Below are positions 27,682-36,087 of a DNA stretch of 64,000 nt, piece by piece. Source of the DNA: CAWGUU01 sp963825765 (lineage in GTDB: Bacteria > Actinomycetota > Acidimicrobiia > Acidimicrobiales > AC-14); assembly GCA_963825765.1 (NCBI GenBank), contig CAWGUU010000024.1, forward strand, positions 1 through 64,000, given 5' to 3'. How positions within the stretch are numbered: position 1 is the first letter of the stretch; each line of letters begins with the position of its first letter. A program made the position numbers and the translations under genes. Under the pieces are notes generated by a model. That model was not told the origin of the DNA and did not search any database. It saw only the letters and a program-made list of their open reading frames with translations.

Positions 27682-28875
27682 ATGGAGTTCGTGGACCCGG
27701 ACGACGAGCCGGGCCGCGTGCGCTACCCGCCTCCTCAGGACGACCGCCTCTGGCGGCACCCCTCGGAGGTCGGCGTCCCCACGGCCTCCGAACCGGCCCG
27801 GCCGTCGTTGTGGGTCGTCGCCGCGGTGTCTGCTGTCAGCGCCGGCCTTTTGGCCACAGGCCTGGTCGTGGTGGCGATCGGGCTGATCGAGGGCGACCCC
27901 GCATTCCGGCCCATCGAGCGCCAGATGGTCCCGCGCCCCGCCGCCGCGGTCACCGAAAAGGCGGGCATCGTCGAGGTGATCGCCGGCGCCAAGGCGTCGG
28001 TCGTGCGGGTGCGTCTGGAGACGGGAGGCGGCTCGGTCGGCTCCGGGGTCATCTTCCGCAGCGACGGCCACGTCCTCACCAACGCCCACGTGGTGGCCGA
28101 CGCCAACGCGGTGCGGCTCATCCTGCAGGGTGGGCGGGAAGTGCGGGCGCGGGTGCTCGGCACCGACCCCGACACCGACATGTCCGTGCTCAAGATCGAC
28201 GCCGAGGGACCGTTCCCCACCGCCACCCTCGGCACCACGGCCGACCTCCAGGTCGGCGAGCGAGCCATCGCAGTTGGCTACAGCGCGGGTGCCAGCGGCG
28301 ACCCCTCGGTCACGGTCGGGGTCGTGAGCGCGTTGCACCGCAGCGTCAGGACGGAGTCCGGCGGCGTGTTGTTCGACATGGTGCAGACCGACCGGCCCGT
28401 TCCCTCGACGTCCTCCGGCGGTGCTCTGCTCGACGAGGACGGCAGCCTCCTGGGCATCACCAACTCCCACACCGTCGGAGACAACGGCGCGTTCGGGTTC
28501 GCCGCGCCAATCGACGCGGTGGTGTCGGTGGCCGACCAGCTCATCGCCACGGGACGGGTGGTCCGCGTCTGGCTCGGCATCGATGGCACCGACGCCGACG
28601 GCGTCGCCACCAAGCTCGAAGTCGGGGGCGGGGGTGGGGGCGGGGCAATGGTCGGCCAGGTCACCGGTGGGAGCCCCGCCGAGCGCGGCGGGCTGCTGTC
28701 CCAGGACGTCATCGTGGGCATGGACGGCGCGCCGATCACGTCGATGGGCGAGCTGGTGGTTGCCCTCCGGCGTCACCGCCCCGGCGACGCGGTCGCGGTC
28801 GAGGTCATGCGGGGCACCGAGCGACAGTCGATGCAGGTCACGCTCGTCGAGCGGCCACAGGCGGCGGCATCGTGA
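27682..28875 (+). CDS. S1C (HtrA/DegP-like) serine protease with PDZ domain
   Basis: 397 residues from ATG 27682. A cytoplasmic N-terminus (about 45 residues, DRLWRHPSEVG) and one membrane helix (LWVVAAVSAVSAGLLATGLVVVAIGL) precede the protease domain. Catalytic His is in VLTNAHVVAD (about residue 135), Asp in DTDMSVLKID (about 166) and Ser in STSSGGALLD (about 244). The Ser motif is SSGG where HtrA enzymes usually have GNSGG; the nucleophile and following glycines are kept. A PDZ domain follows (GQVTGGSPAERGGLLSQDVI). The HPSE motif in the N-terminus is common in acidimicrobial and related S1C proteins. Likely extracytoplasmic quality control. Confidence 0.9.
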   Translation: MEFVDPDDEPGRVRYPPPQDDRLWRHPSEVGVPTASEPARPSLWVVAAVSAVSAGLLATGLVVVAIGLIEGDPAFRPIERQMVPRPAAAVTEKAGIVEVIAGAKASVVRVRLETGGGSVGSGVIFRSDGHVLTNAHVVADANAVRLILQGGREVRARVLGTDPDTDMSVLKIDAEGPFPTATLGTTADLQVGERAIAVGYSAGASGDPSVTVGVVSALHRSVRTESGGVLFDMVQTDRPVPSTSSGGALLDEDGSLLGITNSHTVGDNGAFGFAAPIDAVVSVADQLIATGRVVRVWLGIDGTDADGVATKLEVGGGGGGGAMVGQVTGGSPAERGGLLSQDVIVGMDGAPITSMGELVVALRRHRPGDAVAVEVMRGTERQSMQVTLVERPQAAAS

Positions 28876-28952
28876 GCGAGCCGACGGCGCCAAACTCATT
28901 TGGCGAACCAATGTGGCGCGCTTCGTCCGGCCGGCGGCCGGATGTCACGGCT

Positions 28953-28992
28953 CTCACTGGTGCGGCATCCGTTCGGATGGTGCACCAGTGAG
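28953..28992 (+). promoter_or_regulatory. Hairpin covering the metalloprotease start codon
   Basis: Perfect 11-bp inverted repeat CTCACTGGTGC / GCACCAGTGAG (28953-28963 and 28982-28992). Inside it is a second repeat (CATCC / GGATG) around a 4-nt loop. The GTG start (28988-28990) lies in the right arm. In RNA it could sequester the start; in DNA it could be an operator. Confidence 0.45.
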
Positions 28993-30160
28993 CGACATCG
29001 GCGGCGGGAACCCGTTCGAAGGGCTGCCCATGTTCCGCGACCTGGCCCGGCTGTTCGCCAGCCAGGGCCCGGTGAACTGGGACGTGGCCCGCCAGATCGC
29101 CACCTGGCTGGCCACCGACGGCAAGCCCGAGACCAACGTCGACCCCGGCGAACGCATGCGGCTGGAGGAGCTGGCCCGGGTGGCCGACCTCAACGTCAGC
29201 GCCGCCACCGGTCTGTCCACGTCGGTCGCCGGGGGCATCCCCGCCATCGTGCCGGTCACCCGCTCGGAATGGGCGCTGCGCAGCATCGACGCCTACCGGC
29301 CGTTCCTCGAGCGGCTGGCCACCACCCTGGCCGGTGCCGGCCACGACGACGAGAGCTCCGGCCCCGACCCTGCCACCCAGCTGCTCGGCGACCTCGGCAA
29401 GGTGATGGGCCCCGTGCTTCTCGGCGTGCAGTCGGGCTACATGCTCGGGAACCTGGGCCGGCGGGCGTTCGGCCAGTACGACCTGCCCGTCCCCCGGCCG
29501 CCGGCCGACACGCTGCTGGTCGTGCCGGCCAACCTCCGGGCCTTCGCCGAGGAGTGGGCCATCCCCGACGACGACCTGCGCCTGTGGGTGTGCCTCCACG
29601 AGCTGACCCAGCACGCCGTGCTCGGATTGCCCCACGTCAGGGCTCGGCTGTCGGCGCTGATCAACGAGTACGTGAGCCGGTTCGAGGTCGACCCCAACGC
29701 CCTCGAGTCCAGCCTGGGGAGCATCGACCCCACCGACATGACGGCCTTCCAGAGCTTCCTGGGCAACCCCGAGACGCTGCTGGGCATCGTCCAGTCGCCC
29801 GCCCAGCGCGAGATCGCTACCCGGCTGGAGTCGGTGCTGGCGGCCATCGCCGGCTACGTCGACCACATCCTCGACACCGTCGGGCACGGCCTGGTGGGCT
29901 CCTACGGCCAGCTGACCGAAGCCCTCCACCGCCGCCGGGCGGAACCGTCTGAGGGATCCCGCTTCGCCCAGCGCCTGCTCGGGCTCGACCTGGGCACCGC
30001 CCAGTACGAGCGGGGCCAGTCGTTCGTGCGCGGCGTCGTGGATCGGGCCGGCGAGGAGGGCCTGTCCCGCCTGTGGACGTCCGAACGGGAGCTACCCACG
30101 CCTGCCGAGCTCGACGCCCCGGGCCTCTGGCTGGCCCGCATCGACCTGCCGGAGGACTAA
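28988..30160 (+). CDS. Zinc-dependent metalloprotease of the DUF2342 / F420-associated family
   Basis: 390 residues from GTG 28988, inside the right arm of a hairpin. Family features: DWDVARQIA-like N-terminus (VNWDVARQIATWL), EWALRSIDAYRPFLERL, a helix LLGVQSGYMLGNLGRRAFGQYD and the putative active-site helix LRLWVCLHELTQHAVLG. The motif reads HELTQH, not a strict HExxH, so catalysis is uncertain. The C-terminal GLDLGTAQYERGQSFVRGVVDRAG is well conserved in this family. Such proteins co-occur with coenzyme F420 in actinobacteria; an LLM-type oxidoreductase is found at 36.1 kb. The gene follows the HtrA-like protease in the same direction. Confidence 0.85.
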   Translation: MSDIGGGNPFEGLPMFRDLARLFASQGPVNWDVARQIATWLATDGKPETNVDPGERMRLEELARVADLNVSAATGLSTSVAGGIPAIVPVTRSEWALRSIDAYRPFLERLATTLAGAGHDDESSGPDPATQLLGDLGKVMGPVLLGVQSGYMLGNLGRRAFGQYDLPVPRPPADTLLVVPANLRAFAEEWAIPDDDLRLWVCLHELTQHAVLGLPHVRARLSALINEYVSRFEVDPNALESSLGSIDPTDMTAFQSFLGNPETLLGIVQSPAQREIATRLESVLAAIAGYVDHILDTVGHGLVGSYGQLTEALHRRRAEPSEGSRFAQRLLGLDLGTAQYERGQSFVRGVVDRAGEEGLSRLWTSERELPTPAELDAPGLWLARIDLPED

Positions 30161-30165
30161 TTTCG

Positions 30166-30193
30166 ACTCGGAAGCGGAGCTTCCTCGCCGAGT
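30166..30193. terminator. Candidate bidirectional terminator
   Basis: GGAAGC / GCTTCC stem with a 3-nt loop, extended by ACTC / GAGT across a bulge, followed by TTTCC. It lies between the convergent metalloprotease and MFS genes. Confidence 0.4.
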
Positions 30194-30219
30194 TTCCAAG
30201 GCGCTCCAGGCGACCGGTG

Positions 30220-31500
30220 TCAGCCCGTCCCGTCGTCGTCGGCGGCGGACTCTGCGTTGCGGCTGCTGAAGTGGTGGCCCCGGTGGCTGGCCACCACCAG
30301 GCCGCCCACGTAGATGAAGAACATGAGGGCGGCGGCGACCGCGATGACGTCGATGCCCAGGTCGGGTGAGATGTGGACCACCACCGGCAGGAATGCGCCG
30401 GCGACCCACACCAGCTGGAACCGGGTCTCGAACCGGGCGAATGTGCGGCCGCGGACGGCGTCGGGGGCGTCGCGCTGGACGATGCTGTCGAAGGCCAGCT
30501 TGGCGGCCGCCGCGGCCACGCCGGTGGCGGCTGCCACCAGGCAGAAGGCGCCGAGGCCGCGGACGAAGCCGGCCAGTACGGCAACGACGCTGACCAGGGC
30601 GAGGCACCCGAGCAGCATCCGCTCCTCCGGCAGCCGGCGGCGCAGCCGGGGGGCCACCAGGTTCCCCACGAGGGTGCCGCCGAGGCTGCACGCCAGCACC
30701 GCACCGAACCACCACGCCGGCGAGCCCTCGGCCCGGAAAGCGAACGCCACGAAGAAGGTGAGGAACCCGACGACGGCCCGCAGCACCGACATGGCGGTGG
30801 CCGCCATTCGCACCGTCGGTACGTGCAGCTCCTCTTTCGCCTCGGCAGGCTCCGGTCCGGGACCGTCCGAGGGGCGGGGGACGCGCATGGCCGCAACCGC
30901 CGCGGCCGCGAACGCCAGGGACGCCAGCCGGACCACCCAGGGGCCTCCCAGGAACCCGATCTTCAGCACCGGGACGCCCACCGCGGCCGCCGCGAACCCG
31001 GACAGCACCGCCAGCACCGCCAGCCTGGCGTTGGCGGTGACCAGCTGGCTCTCGTCGGCGACGGTGGTGGGGACCAGGGCGCTCTTGGTGACCAGGTGGG
31101 CCTTGGACAGGACGAGTACCAGGAACGCTTCCGGGAAGAGCAAGAGGCCCTGGAGGTGCGTGGCCATGGAGATGCAGACCAGGGCACGGGCGGCGGCGGA
31201 GCCGACCAGCATCCACCGGCGACCTCCGCGCCTGCGGTCGAGCACGGGACCGAGGAACGGGGCCACGACGGCAAATGGCGCCATGGTCAGGACGAGGTAG
31301 AGGGCGACCCGCCCCCGTGCCGCCTGGGGCGATATCGAGAAGAACAGCGACCCGGCCAGGGCCAGCGTGACGAAGGTGTCGCCCGCCGCCGACAGCATGT
31401 GGACGATGGCCAACCGGGAGAAGGGGGACCGTCCGAACCGGCCGCCTCCGGCCCCCTTCCGGAGGGGCTCCCAGCCAGTGTCGGTGGTCACTGCGACCAT
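30220..31500 (-). CDS. MFS-family transporter
   Basis: 426 residues from ATG 31500 with about twelve hydrophobic helices. The first part (HMLSAAGDTFVTLALAGSLFF) and the loop between helices 2 and 3 (GPVLDRRRGGRRWMLVGSA) carry the MFS G-x-x-x-D-R-x-x-R-R pattern. A charged cytoplasmic loop (PRPSDGPGPEPAEAKEE) splits the two halves. The C-terminal half repeats the pattern (RDAPDAVRGRTFARFETRFQ). It looks like the drug-exporter-type subfamily with a conserved QLVTANARLAVLAVLSG segment. Substrate unknown. Divergent from no close neighbour; its stop faces the metalloprotease. Confidence 0.9.
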   Translation of the reverse strand: MVAVTTDTGWEPLRKGAGGGRFGRSPFSRLAIVHMLSAAGDTFVTLALAGSLFFSISPQAARGRVALYLVLTMAPFAVVAPFLGPVLDRRRGGRRWMLVGSAAARALVCISMATHLQGLLLFPEAFLVLVLSKAHLVTKSALVPTTVADESQLVTANARLAVLAVLSGFAAAAVGVPVLKIGFLGGPWVVRLASLAFAAAAVAAMRVPRPSDGPGPEPAEAKEELHVPTVRMAATAMSVLRAVVGFLTFFVAFAFRAEGSPAWWFGAVLACSLGGTLVGNLVAPRLRRRLPEERMLLGCLALVSVVAVLAGFVRGLGAFCLVAAATGVAAAAAKLAFDSIVQRDAPDAVRGRTFARFETRFQLVWVAGAFLPVVVHISPDLGIDVIAVAAALMFFIYVGGLVVASHRGHHFSSRNAESAADDDGTG

Positions 31501-31567
31501 GCTAAGAGGCCCGCCGGCATCACATTGTCGCTTGGCGCGGTCCCGGTCGGCCGGGGTCTCAGCCCGC

Positions 31568-32950
31568 CTATCCGGCCTTGGCCGATGCGCTGCCAGTCGG
31601 GGATGTGCCAGTCGGCGATGTGCCAGTCGGGGATGTGCCAGTCGGGGATGTGCCAGTCGGGGATGTGGCAGTCGGGGATGTGCCAGTCGGGGGTGTGGCA
31701 GCCGGGGACATGGCAGCCGGGGCGATGGCGGAGGGCAGCACGAGGGTGAACGTGGAGCCGCCGCCCTCCTCGGACTCGACCAGCACCTCGCCGCCGTGGT
31801 TGACCACGACGTGGCGGACGATGCTCAGGCCCAGGCCGGTGCCCCCGACGTTGACGGAACGTGCCGACTCGACCCGGTAGAAGCGCTCGAAGATCCGCTC
31901 GTGGTCGCGCTCGGCGATGCCGATCCCCTGGTCGCGGACGCTGATCTCCACCTTGCTGCCACCTGTCTCCCTGGAGACCCTCCCCCGCACCTCCACCACC
32001 GATCCGGTCGGCGAGTACTTGACCGCGTTCTCCAGCAGGCTGAACACCGCGGACACCAGCTGGCGGCGGTCGCCGAGCACCCAGAGTCGCTGGGGCGGCT
32101 CGCCGAAGTTGATCGTCATCTCCTTGTCCTGGGCCGCCACCCGCACCCGCTCGGCGGCCTGGGCCACGATGAGGTGCACGGCCACCCGCTCCCGCACAGG
32201 GACCTCCTGGGACTGGATCCGGGACAGGTCGATGAGGTCGTCGACCACCCGCTCCACCCGGTTGGCCTCGGCCTGCACCCGGCGGGCCAGGCGCTGCACG
32301 ACCACAATGTCCTGCTCCGTCGAGAGCGTCTCGGCGAGCAGGGCGAGGGCGCCGACCGGCGTCTTCAGCTCGTGGCTGATGTTCGTGACGAAGTCGCGCC
32401 GGACCGCCTCCAGCCGCTGGCGCTCCGAGCGGTCGTCGACGACGACGACGCCGCCGACCGTGCGCCACTTGTCGTCGAGCGGGTAGGCCACCGCGTCGAG
32501 TTGGAGGGGCGGCGGTCCGGGCAGCTCGATGGCCCGCTCCAGCACGCTGCCCTCGGTGGCCGCCAGGAGCAGATCGCCGATGACGCCCTCGATCGCCTCG
32601 TCGGGATCGACCCCGAAGAGCTCGATCGCCCGGGTGTTCCTGAACACCACGGCTCCGTCCTCGTTGGAGATGACGACGCCCTGGGCGACCCGTCCGAGGG
32701 CGATCTCAAGCCGGTTGCTGTCGATGGCGACGTCGCCCGTGTCGGCGACCTTCTCGTCGACGAGCTTCTCCAGCTGGGTGAGAGCGGCGTCCATGCCCCG
32801 GGCCTCGAGCCGGAGCTCCTCGTCGCCCAGGCGGGCGTTCAGGGCCCCCAGGCGCCGGACCAGGCCCCGCCGCTGCAGGCGGATGACAATGACTCCGGCC
32901 AGGACGATCCCGATGGCGAAGACGATCGCGATGATGTCGGCGATTTGCAT
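31568..32950 (-). CDS. SenX3-like sensor histidine kinase with TSPTG tail
   Basis: 460 residues. One N-terminal helix (IIAIVFAIGIVLAGVIVI), a PAS domain (residues about 75-175: VAQGVVISNEDGAVVFRN) and HisKA with the phospho-acceptor His in FVTNISHELKTPVGAL (about 194). The HATPase domain has LLENAVKYS, DQGIGI and GGTGLGLSIV. This layout matches SenX3/PhoR kinases that control phosphate response, but a RegX3-type regulator is not adjacent. The last 45 residues are a TSPTG minisatellite, longer than the family norm and probably disordered. ATG 32950; the gene is alone on its strand. Confidence 0.92.
   Translation of the reverse strand: MQIADIIAIVFAIGIVLAGVIVIRLQRRGLVRRLGALNARLGDEELRLEARGMDAALTQLEKLVDEKVADTGDVAIDSNRLEIALGRVAQGVVISNEDGAVVFRNTRAIELFGVDPDEAIEGVIGDLLLAATEGSVLERAIELPGPPPLQLDAVAYPLDDKWRTVGGVVVVDDRSERQRLEAVRRDFVTNISHELKTPVGALALLAETLSTEQDIVVVQRLARRVQAEANRVERVVDDLIDLSRIQSQEVPVRERVAVHLIVAQAAERVRVAAQDKEMTINFGEPPQRLWVLGDRRQLVSAVFSLLENAVKYSPTGSVVEVRGRVSRETGGSKVEISVRDQGIGIAERDHERIFERFYRVESARSVNVGGTGLGLSIVRHVVVNHGGEVLVESEEGGGSTFTLVLPSAIAPAAMSPAATPPTGTSPTATSPTGTSPTGTSPTGTSPTGTSPTGSASAKAG
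31591..31725. repeat. 15-bp in-frame minisatellite (TSPTG)
   Basis: Nine consecutive 15-bp units on the plus strand based on TGCCAGTCGGGGATG, the last three increasingly diverged. On the minus strand they encode the TSPTG tail of the SenX3-like kinase. Array decay towards one end is the usual pattern for slippage. Confidence 0.9.
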
Positions 32951-33016
32951 GTCGTAACCGGTTCCACCCTACGTTCCCACGGCGGCCAAACCGCGGCTAT
33001 CCGGCGATTTGAGGGC

Positions 33017-33313
33017 TCAGCGGCCCCCGGCGTCGGACTCGTCGTCCTCGGGGAAGCCCAGGTCCCAGTTGAGGATGAGGGCCTCGCGCTCGGCGTCGCG
33101 CACCACCCGCTCCCGGTTGCGGCGGAACTGCGGGTCGTGGGGAGGGAGGAGCAACAGGCGGGCCAGCGCCCTCTGGCGGAACTCCTCGATCAGGTTCCGG
33201 TCGCCGAACTCGGACACGACCTCCCAGTGGGGGGCCACCGGGCCGAGGTAGACGATGCGAACGTGGCCGCGGGGCGGCTGCGGTTCGCCTACCTCTTCGG
33301 GCGCCTGGACCAT
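33017..33313 (-). CDS. Hypothetical protein, 98 residues
   Basis: From ATG 33313. The central part (VRIVYLGPVAPHWEVVSEFGD) is followed by an arginine-rich helical region (NLIEEFRQRALARLLLLPP, RRNRERVVRDAEREALILNW) and an acidic tail. Soluble, no membrane segment. Base use is like the neighbours. No family recognised. It starts about 170 bp from the whiB ATG on the opposite strand, so the two genes may share an intergenic control region. Confidence 0.6.
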   Translation of the reverse strand: MVQAPEEVGEPQPPRGHVRIVYLGPVAPHWEVVSEFGDRNLIEEFRQRALARLLLLPPHDPQFRRNRERVVRDAEREALILNWDLGFPEDDESDAGGR

Positions 33314-33481
33314 CCAAGGAGACTACAGCGGAACCCCAAACCTGCCGATACGTACGCGACGGTTCGTGGTGTGGGAACCTTCGACGATCCGAAAGCGTCT
33401 AGTTCTCCGTATGACCCGTGGGGAGGAACCGCAGAGTCACCGAGCCCGTTGATACTGACGGAGCCCGACGAGGGAGACACG

Positions 33482-33724
33482 ATGGAAACGCACTGGATGG
33501 CGAAGGGCAACTGCAGGTCCGAGGCGCCGTCACTCTTCTTCCCCCATGACGGAGTCGGCGTCGAGGTCGCACGTCGGATCTGTGCCACGTGTCCCGTCAA
33601 GGCCCCGTGCCTGGAATACGCGCTCGCCAACGGCATCGACCATGGCGTATGGGGCGGAGCGTCCGAGCGCGAACGACGCCGGATCGCCAGGCGTCGGCGA
33701 CTCGAAGCCGCCGCCGCCCGCTGA
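33482..33724 (+). CDS. whiB: WhiB-family iron-sulfur regulator
   Basis: 80 residues from ATG 33482, with GAGGGAG just upstream. Four cysteines for the 4Fe-4S cluster: one in GNCRSE, then C-x-x-C in RICATCPVKAPC plus the final one. The GVWGG turn motif and a basic tail (RERRRIARRRR) follow. WhiB proteins act as sigma-factor partners responding to redox or nitric oxide. Close to the shorter WhiB1/WhiB2-like members. It is convergent with the RseB-like gene. Confidence 0.93.
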   Translation: METHWMAKGNCRSEAPSLFFPHDGVGVEVARRICATCPVKAPCLEYALANGIDHGVWGGASERERRRIARRRRLEAAAAR

Positions 33725-33764
33725 GGGAGCCTCGACCGCGCCGGTCCCCGCTCGGGTCCCGGCA

Positions 33765-34775
33765 TCACGCCAGGGGCTGGATCACCGCCCGGGCCACCCG
33801 GCGCAGCCGGTCCATCAAGGACGGACGTGCCGCGGCCGGGGCCGGCAGCGAGCTCGCCGCACCCACGATCTGGTCGAGGGGCGCGCCGCTCACGACCGTG
33901 TAGACCCTGCCGCCCGCCTGCCACAGCACGACGTGGCCGCCGGGCCAGGTGTAGCGCCACCCGGCGGCGTCCCCGACGCTGACCGGTGATGCCCCCGCAC
34001 CGAGGCTGCTCCGGTCCAGACGGCCCGGCTGCTCGAAGACGGACAGGTCGTACATCCCGTCGCTGTACAGGACTTGCACGACGCCGGAGCGGCGGTACAC
34101 GCCCAGGCGCCGGTAGCCATCGGCCAGCTGATCGGGCGCCAGGCCGGTGCCCAGCCGGTCGGGCGCCAGCAACTCGGGGGCCTGGTCGCTGGGTTTCACC
34201 GGAGGGGGAGGGGGTGGCGTGGCCGGATCCAGCACCAAGGTGTCGAAGGTGACACGGCGGGTGACGGCGCCGGTCCGGTCGAACTGCTCCCGCTTCAGCA
34301 CCAGGCTGGACTCCTCGTCCAGGTAGAGCCGCTCCCGCAGCAGCCCGTCCTCCTCGACGTCGACCGCCCGGGTGGGCCGGTCCGCCACTTGCGGCCCGGG
34401 CTGGTCGGCGGTCCTGTACTTGAGGCCGACGTCGGGGCGCTCTGCGAGCCCGAGCCGCGGCGACCACAGCAGGTCCCACCCGCCTTCCTCGTGCTGGAGC
34501 AGCCGCCCGGTGCCGGGCGCGGCCATGACCTGGTTCCCGCCCCGCACCACGACCGCCCCGTCGGAGGACTGCACGGTGAGACGTTCGCTGTGCTCGGTGC
34601 CGCCGTCGAGCCACCACACCTGCAGGATGCCGACGAACGACGCCGTCTCGGCCGCCTGCCGGGCCCGGTCGAGGGGGTTCTCCGTGGCGACCGCCCCGGC
34701 CGACGTGACGTGGCCCGTGGCCAGCAGGACCACAAGCAGGCTGGTGCCGACGCCGCGGCTGGTTCCCCTCCTCAT
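33765..34775 (-). CDS. RseB/MucB-like anti-sigma regulatory protein
   Basis: 336 residues from ATG 34775, overlapping the anti-sigma stop by 4 bp (ATGA). The signal peptide is GTSLLVVLLATGHVTSAGAVA. The mature part begins with AAETASFVGILQVWW, the pattern of the RseB/MucB N-terminal lipoprotein-like domain, and includes VFEQPGRLDRSSLG and a C-terminal GWRYTWPGGHVVLWQAGG. RseB-type proteins bind the extracytoplasmic part of the anti-sigma and block its cleavage. Third gene of a sigma / anti-sigma / RseB order. Sequence similarity to RseB is judged by pattern, so the exact family is moderately sure. Confidence 0.75.
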   Translation of the reverse strand: MRRGTSRGVGTSLLVVLLATGHVTSAGAVATENPLDRARQAAETASFVGILQVWWLDGGTEHSERLTVQSSDGAVVVRGGNQVMAAPGTGRLLQHEEGGWDLLWSPRLGLAERPDVGLKYRTADQPGPQVADRPTRAVDVEEDGLLRERLYLDEESSLVLKREQFDRTGAVTRRVTFDTLVLDPATPPPPPPVKPSDQAPELLAPDRLGTGLAPDQLADGYRRLGVYRRSGVVQVLYSDGMYDLSVFEQPGRLDRSSLGAGASPVSVGDAAGWRYTWPGGHVVLWQAGGRVYTVVSGAPLDQIVGAASSLPAPAAARPSLMDRLRRVARAVIQPLA

Positions 34776-35194
34776 TTGCCGTAGGGGATGGAGACTCCGG
34801 CGGGCGCCAGGTTGGACAGAGGGTCCGAGCCCACCGACGCCGAGGTGGCGTGGGCCGCGATCAGGCTCGCCACCTGCGGGTTGACGGGCTTCTGCTGGGG
34901 CGGGGTGACGCTGACGAAAAGGGCGGCGACGGCAGCGGCGACCCCGACGGCGGCCATCGCCACGCGGCGGTGATGGGGTCGGTAGGGCTGGAGCAGTCGC
35001 TGGTAGAGGCCGAACGGCGGCTCCACGGGAGGCAGGGCACGGACCCAGAGGCGGGCCACCGTCGCCGCCTCCAGCTCCCGGCGGCAGGCGGCGCAGGTCA
35101 TCAGGTGGGCCTGGACCGAGACCTCCTCGGTGACCGCCAGCTCCCCGTCGATCATGGCGCTGAGGAGGTCGCCCGGGTGTTCCCAGGCGCTCAC
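34772..35194 (-). CDS. Zinc-finger anti-sigma factor
   Basis: 140 residues from GTG 35194, overlapping the sigma gene stop (GTGA). The N-terminal zinc-binding motif reads HLMTCAACRREL (His-x3-Cys-x2-Cys), typical of ZAS anti-sigma factors such as RseA/RsrA. Then a linker and a single membrane helix (VAMAAVGVAAAVAALFVSV). The outer part is short (about 45 residues). By family, it holds the ECF sigma factor until stress triggers release. Adjacent order and overlaps with the sigma factor make the pairing secure. Confidence 0.88.
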   Translation of the reverse strand: MSAWEHPGDLLSAMIDGELAVTEEVSVQAHLMTCAACRRELEAATVARLWVRALPPVEPPFGLYQRLLQPYRPHHRRVAMAAVGVAAAVAALFVSVTPPQQKPVNPQVASLIAAHATSASVGSDPLSNLAPAGVSIPYGK

Positions 35195-35691
35195 GACAGC
35201 AGCTCCCGGAGCTGGGAGCGGCCGCGGTGGATGCGGCTGCGCACGGTGCCGACAGGCGCGTCGACGGCGTCGGCGATCTCCTGGTACGACAGCCCCACCA
35301 CGTCGCAGAGCACCACTGCCGCCCGGTAGTCGGGGGCGAGGCGTCGGAGGGCGGACTGCACGTCGTCGGGAAGGGCCTCGGCGGCCAGGGCGACGTCGGC
35401 GGCATCGGCCGGCGGGACGACCCGGTCGGGATCGTCGGGGAACGGGTCGGCTGGACGGCGGCGCCGTCGGCGGACCTCGTCGAGGAAGGTGTTGGTGGTT
35501 ATGCGGCTCAGCCACCCTTCGAAGGATCCCGGCCGGTAGGTCTCCAAGCCCCTTCGGACCCGGAGGAGCACCTCCTGGACGAGATCCTGTGCGTCGTCGT
35601 TGTTCCCGGTCAGGCGAAAGGCCAGCATGTAGAGAAAGCGGCCGTGGTCTCGGGCCACGTCCTCCCATGTCGGGACCTTGTCGTCCGTCAT
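35191..35691 (-). CDS. ECF-family (SigE-like) RNA polymerase sigma factor
   Basis: 166 residues from ATG 35691. Region 2 has the ECF signature DDAQDLVQEVLLRVRRGL and the -10 recognition segment GWLSRITTNTFLDEVRRRRRR. Region 4 ends in LSYQEIADAVDAPVGTVRSRIHRGRSQLREL, a helix-turn-helix for the -35 element. No region 3, as expected. The order sigma, anti-sigma, RseB-like with tatA just upstream recalls the sigE-rseA-htrA-tatB locus of mycobacteria. A GGAAC / CGTC pair upstream could be its own promoter. Confidence 0.93.
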   Translation of the reverse strand: MTDDKVPTWEDVARDHGRFLYMLAFRLTGNNDDAQDLVQEVLLRVRRGLETYRPGSFEGWLSRITTNTFLDEVRRRRRRPADPFPDDPDRVVPPADAADVALAAEALPDDVQSALRRLAPDYRAAVVLCDVVGLSYQEIADAVDAPVGTVRSRIHRGRSQLRELLS

Positions 35692-35698
35692 CGGGAAC

Positions 35699-35721
35699 GA
35701 CGGCGGTGACCGGGGAGTTCC
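35699..35721 (-). promoter_or_regulatory. Candidate ECF-type promoter of the sigma operon
   Basis: On the minus strand GGAAC (35721-35717) is followed 14 bp later by CGTC (35702-35699), then GTT. GGAAC/CGTC resembles promoters recognised by SigE-like ECF factors, although the spacing is short. Transcription would begin at or next to the ATG at 35691, giving a leaderless message. Suggestive only. Confidence 0.3.
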
Positions 35722-35787
35722 CGCCGGGGGCGGGGTGGCCGCTGTTCGCCGGCCAAAGCAGCAGCTAGGACGGGGGCTAGGCCGTCT

Positions 35788-36084
35788 CTAGGAAGGGGGG
35801 GTTTCCTTGCGAGCCTGCGCCTCGCGCTCGGCGAGCAGGGCGTCGAGCTCGGCCTGGGTCATGACGATCTTGTCCGTCGGCTTCGGGTCGCTCGGCTTGG
35901 GGTCGCGGGCCTTTGGGGTTTCGGGGGCGTCGGGATCGTCCTTGCCCTTCTCGCTCACGCCCTGCTTGAACTCCTGGGACGCCTGGCCGAGCGAGCGGGC
36001 GAGCTTGGGCAGCTTGGTCGACCCGAACAGGAGGAGCACGACCAGCAGCACGATGATCATCTCCGGCGCTCCCAACCCGAACAT
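35788..36084 (-). CDS. tatA: Twin-arginine translocase subunit TatA
   Basis: 98 residues. The N-terminal membrane helix (EMIIVLLVVLLLFGSTKLPKLARSLG) with the FG-x-x-KLP hinge and following amphipathic helix is the TatA signature. A charged proline-rich tail ends in a short helix (TQAELDALLAEREAQARKE). Length is normal. TatA assembles the pore for folded Tat substrates. It lies 3 bp downstream of the LLM oxidoreductase gene and about 100 bp upstream of the sigma gene. TatB is a less likely alternative. Confidence 0.9.
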   Translation of the reverse strand: MFGLGAPEMIIVLLVVLLLFGSTKLPKLARSLGQASQEFKQGVSEKGKDDPDAPETPKARDPKPSDPKPTDKIVMTQAELDALLAEREAQARKETPPS

Positions 36085-36087
36085 CGG

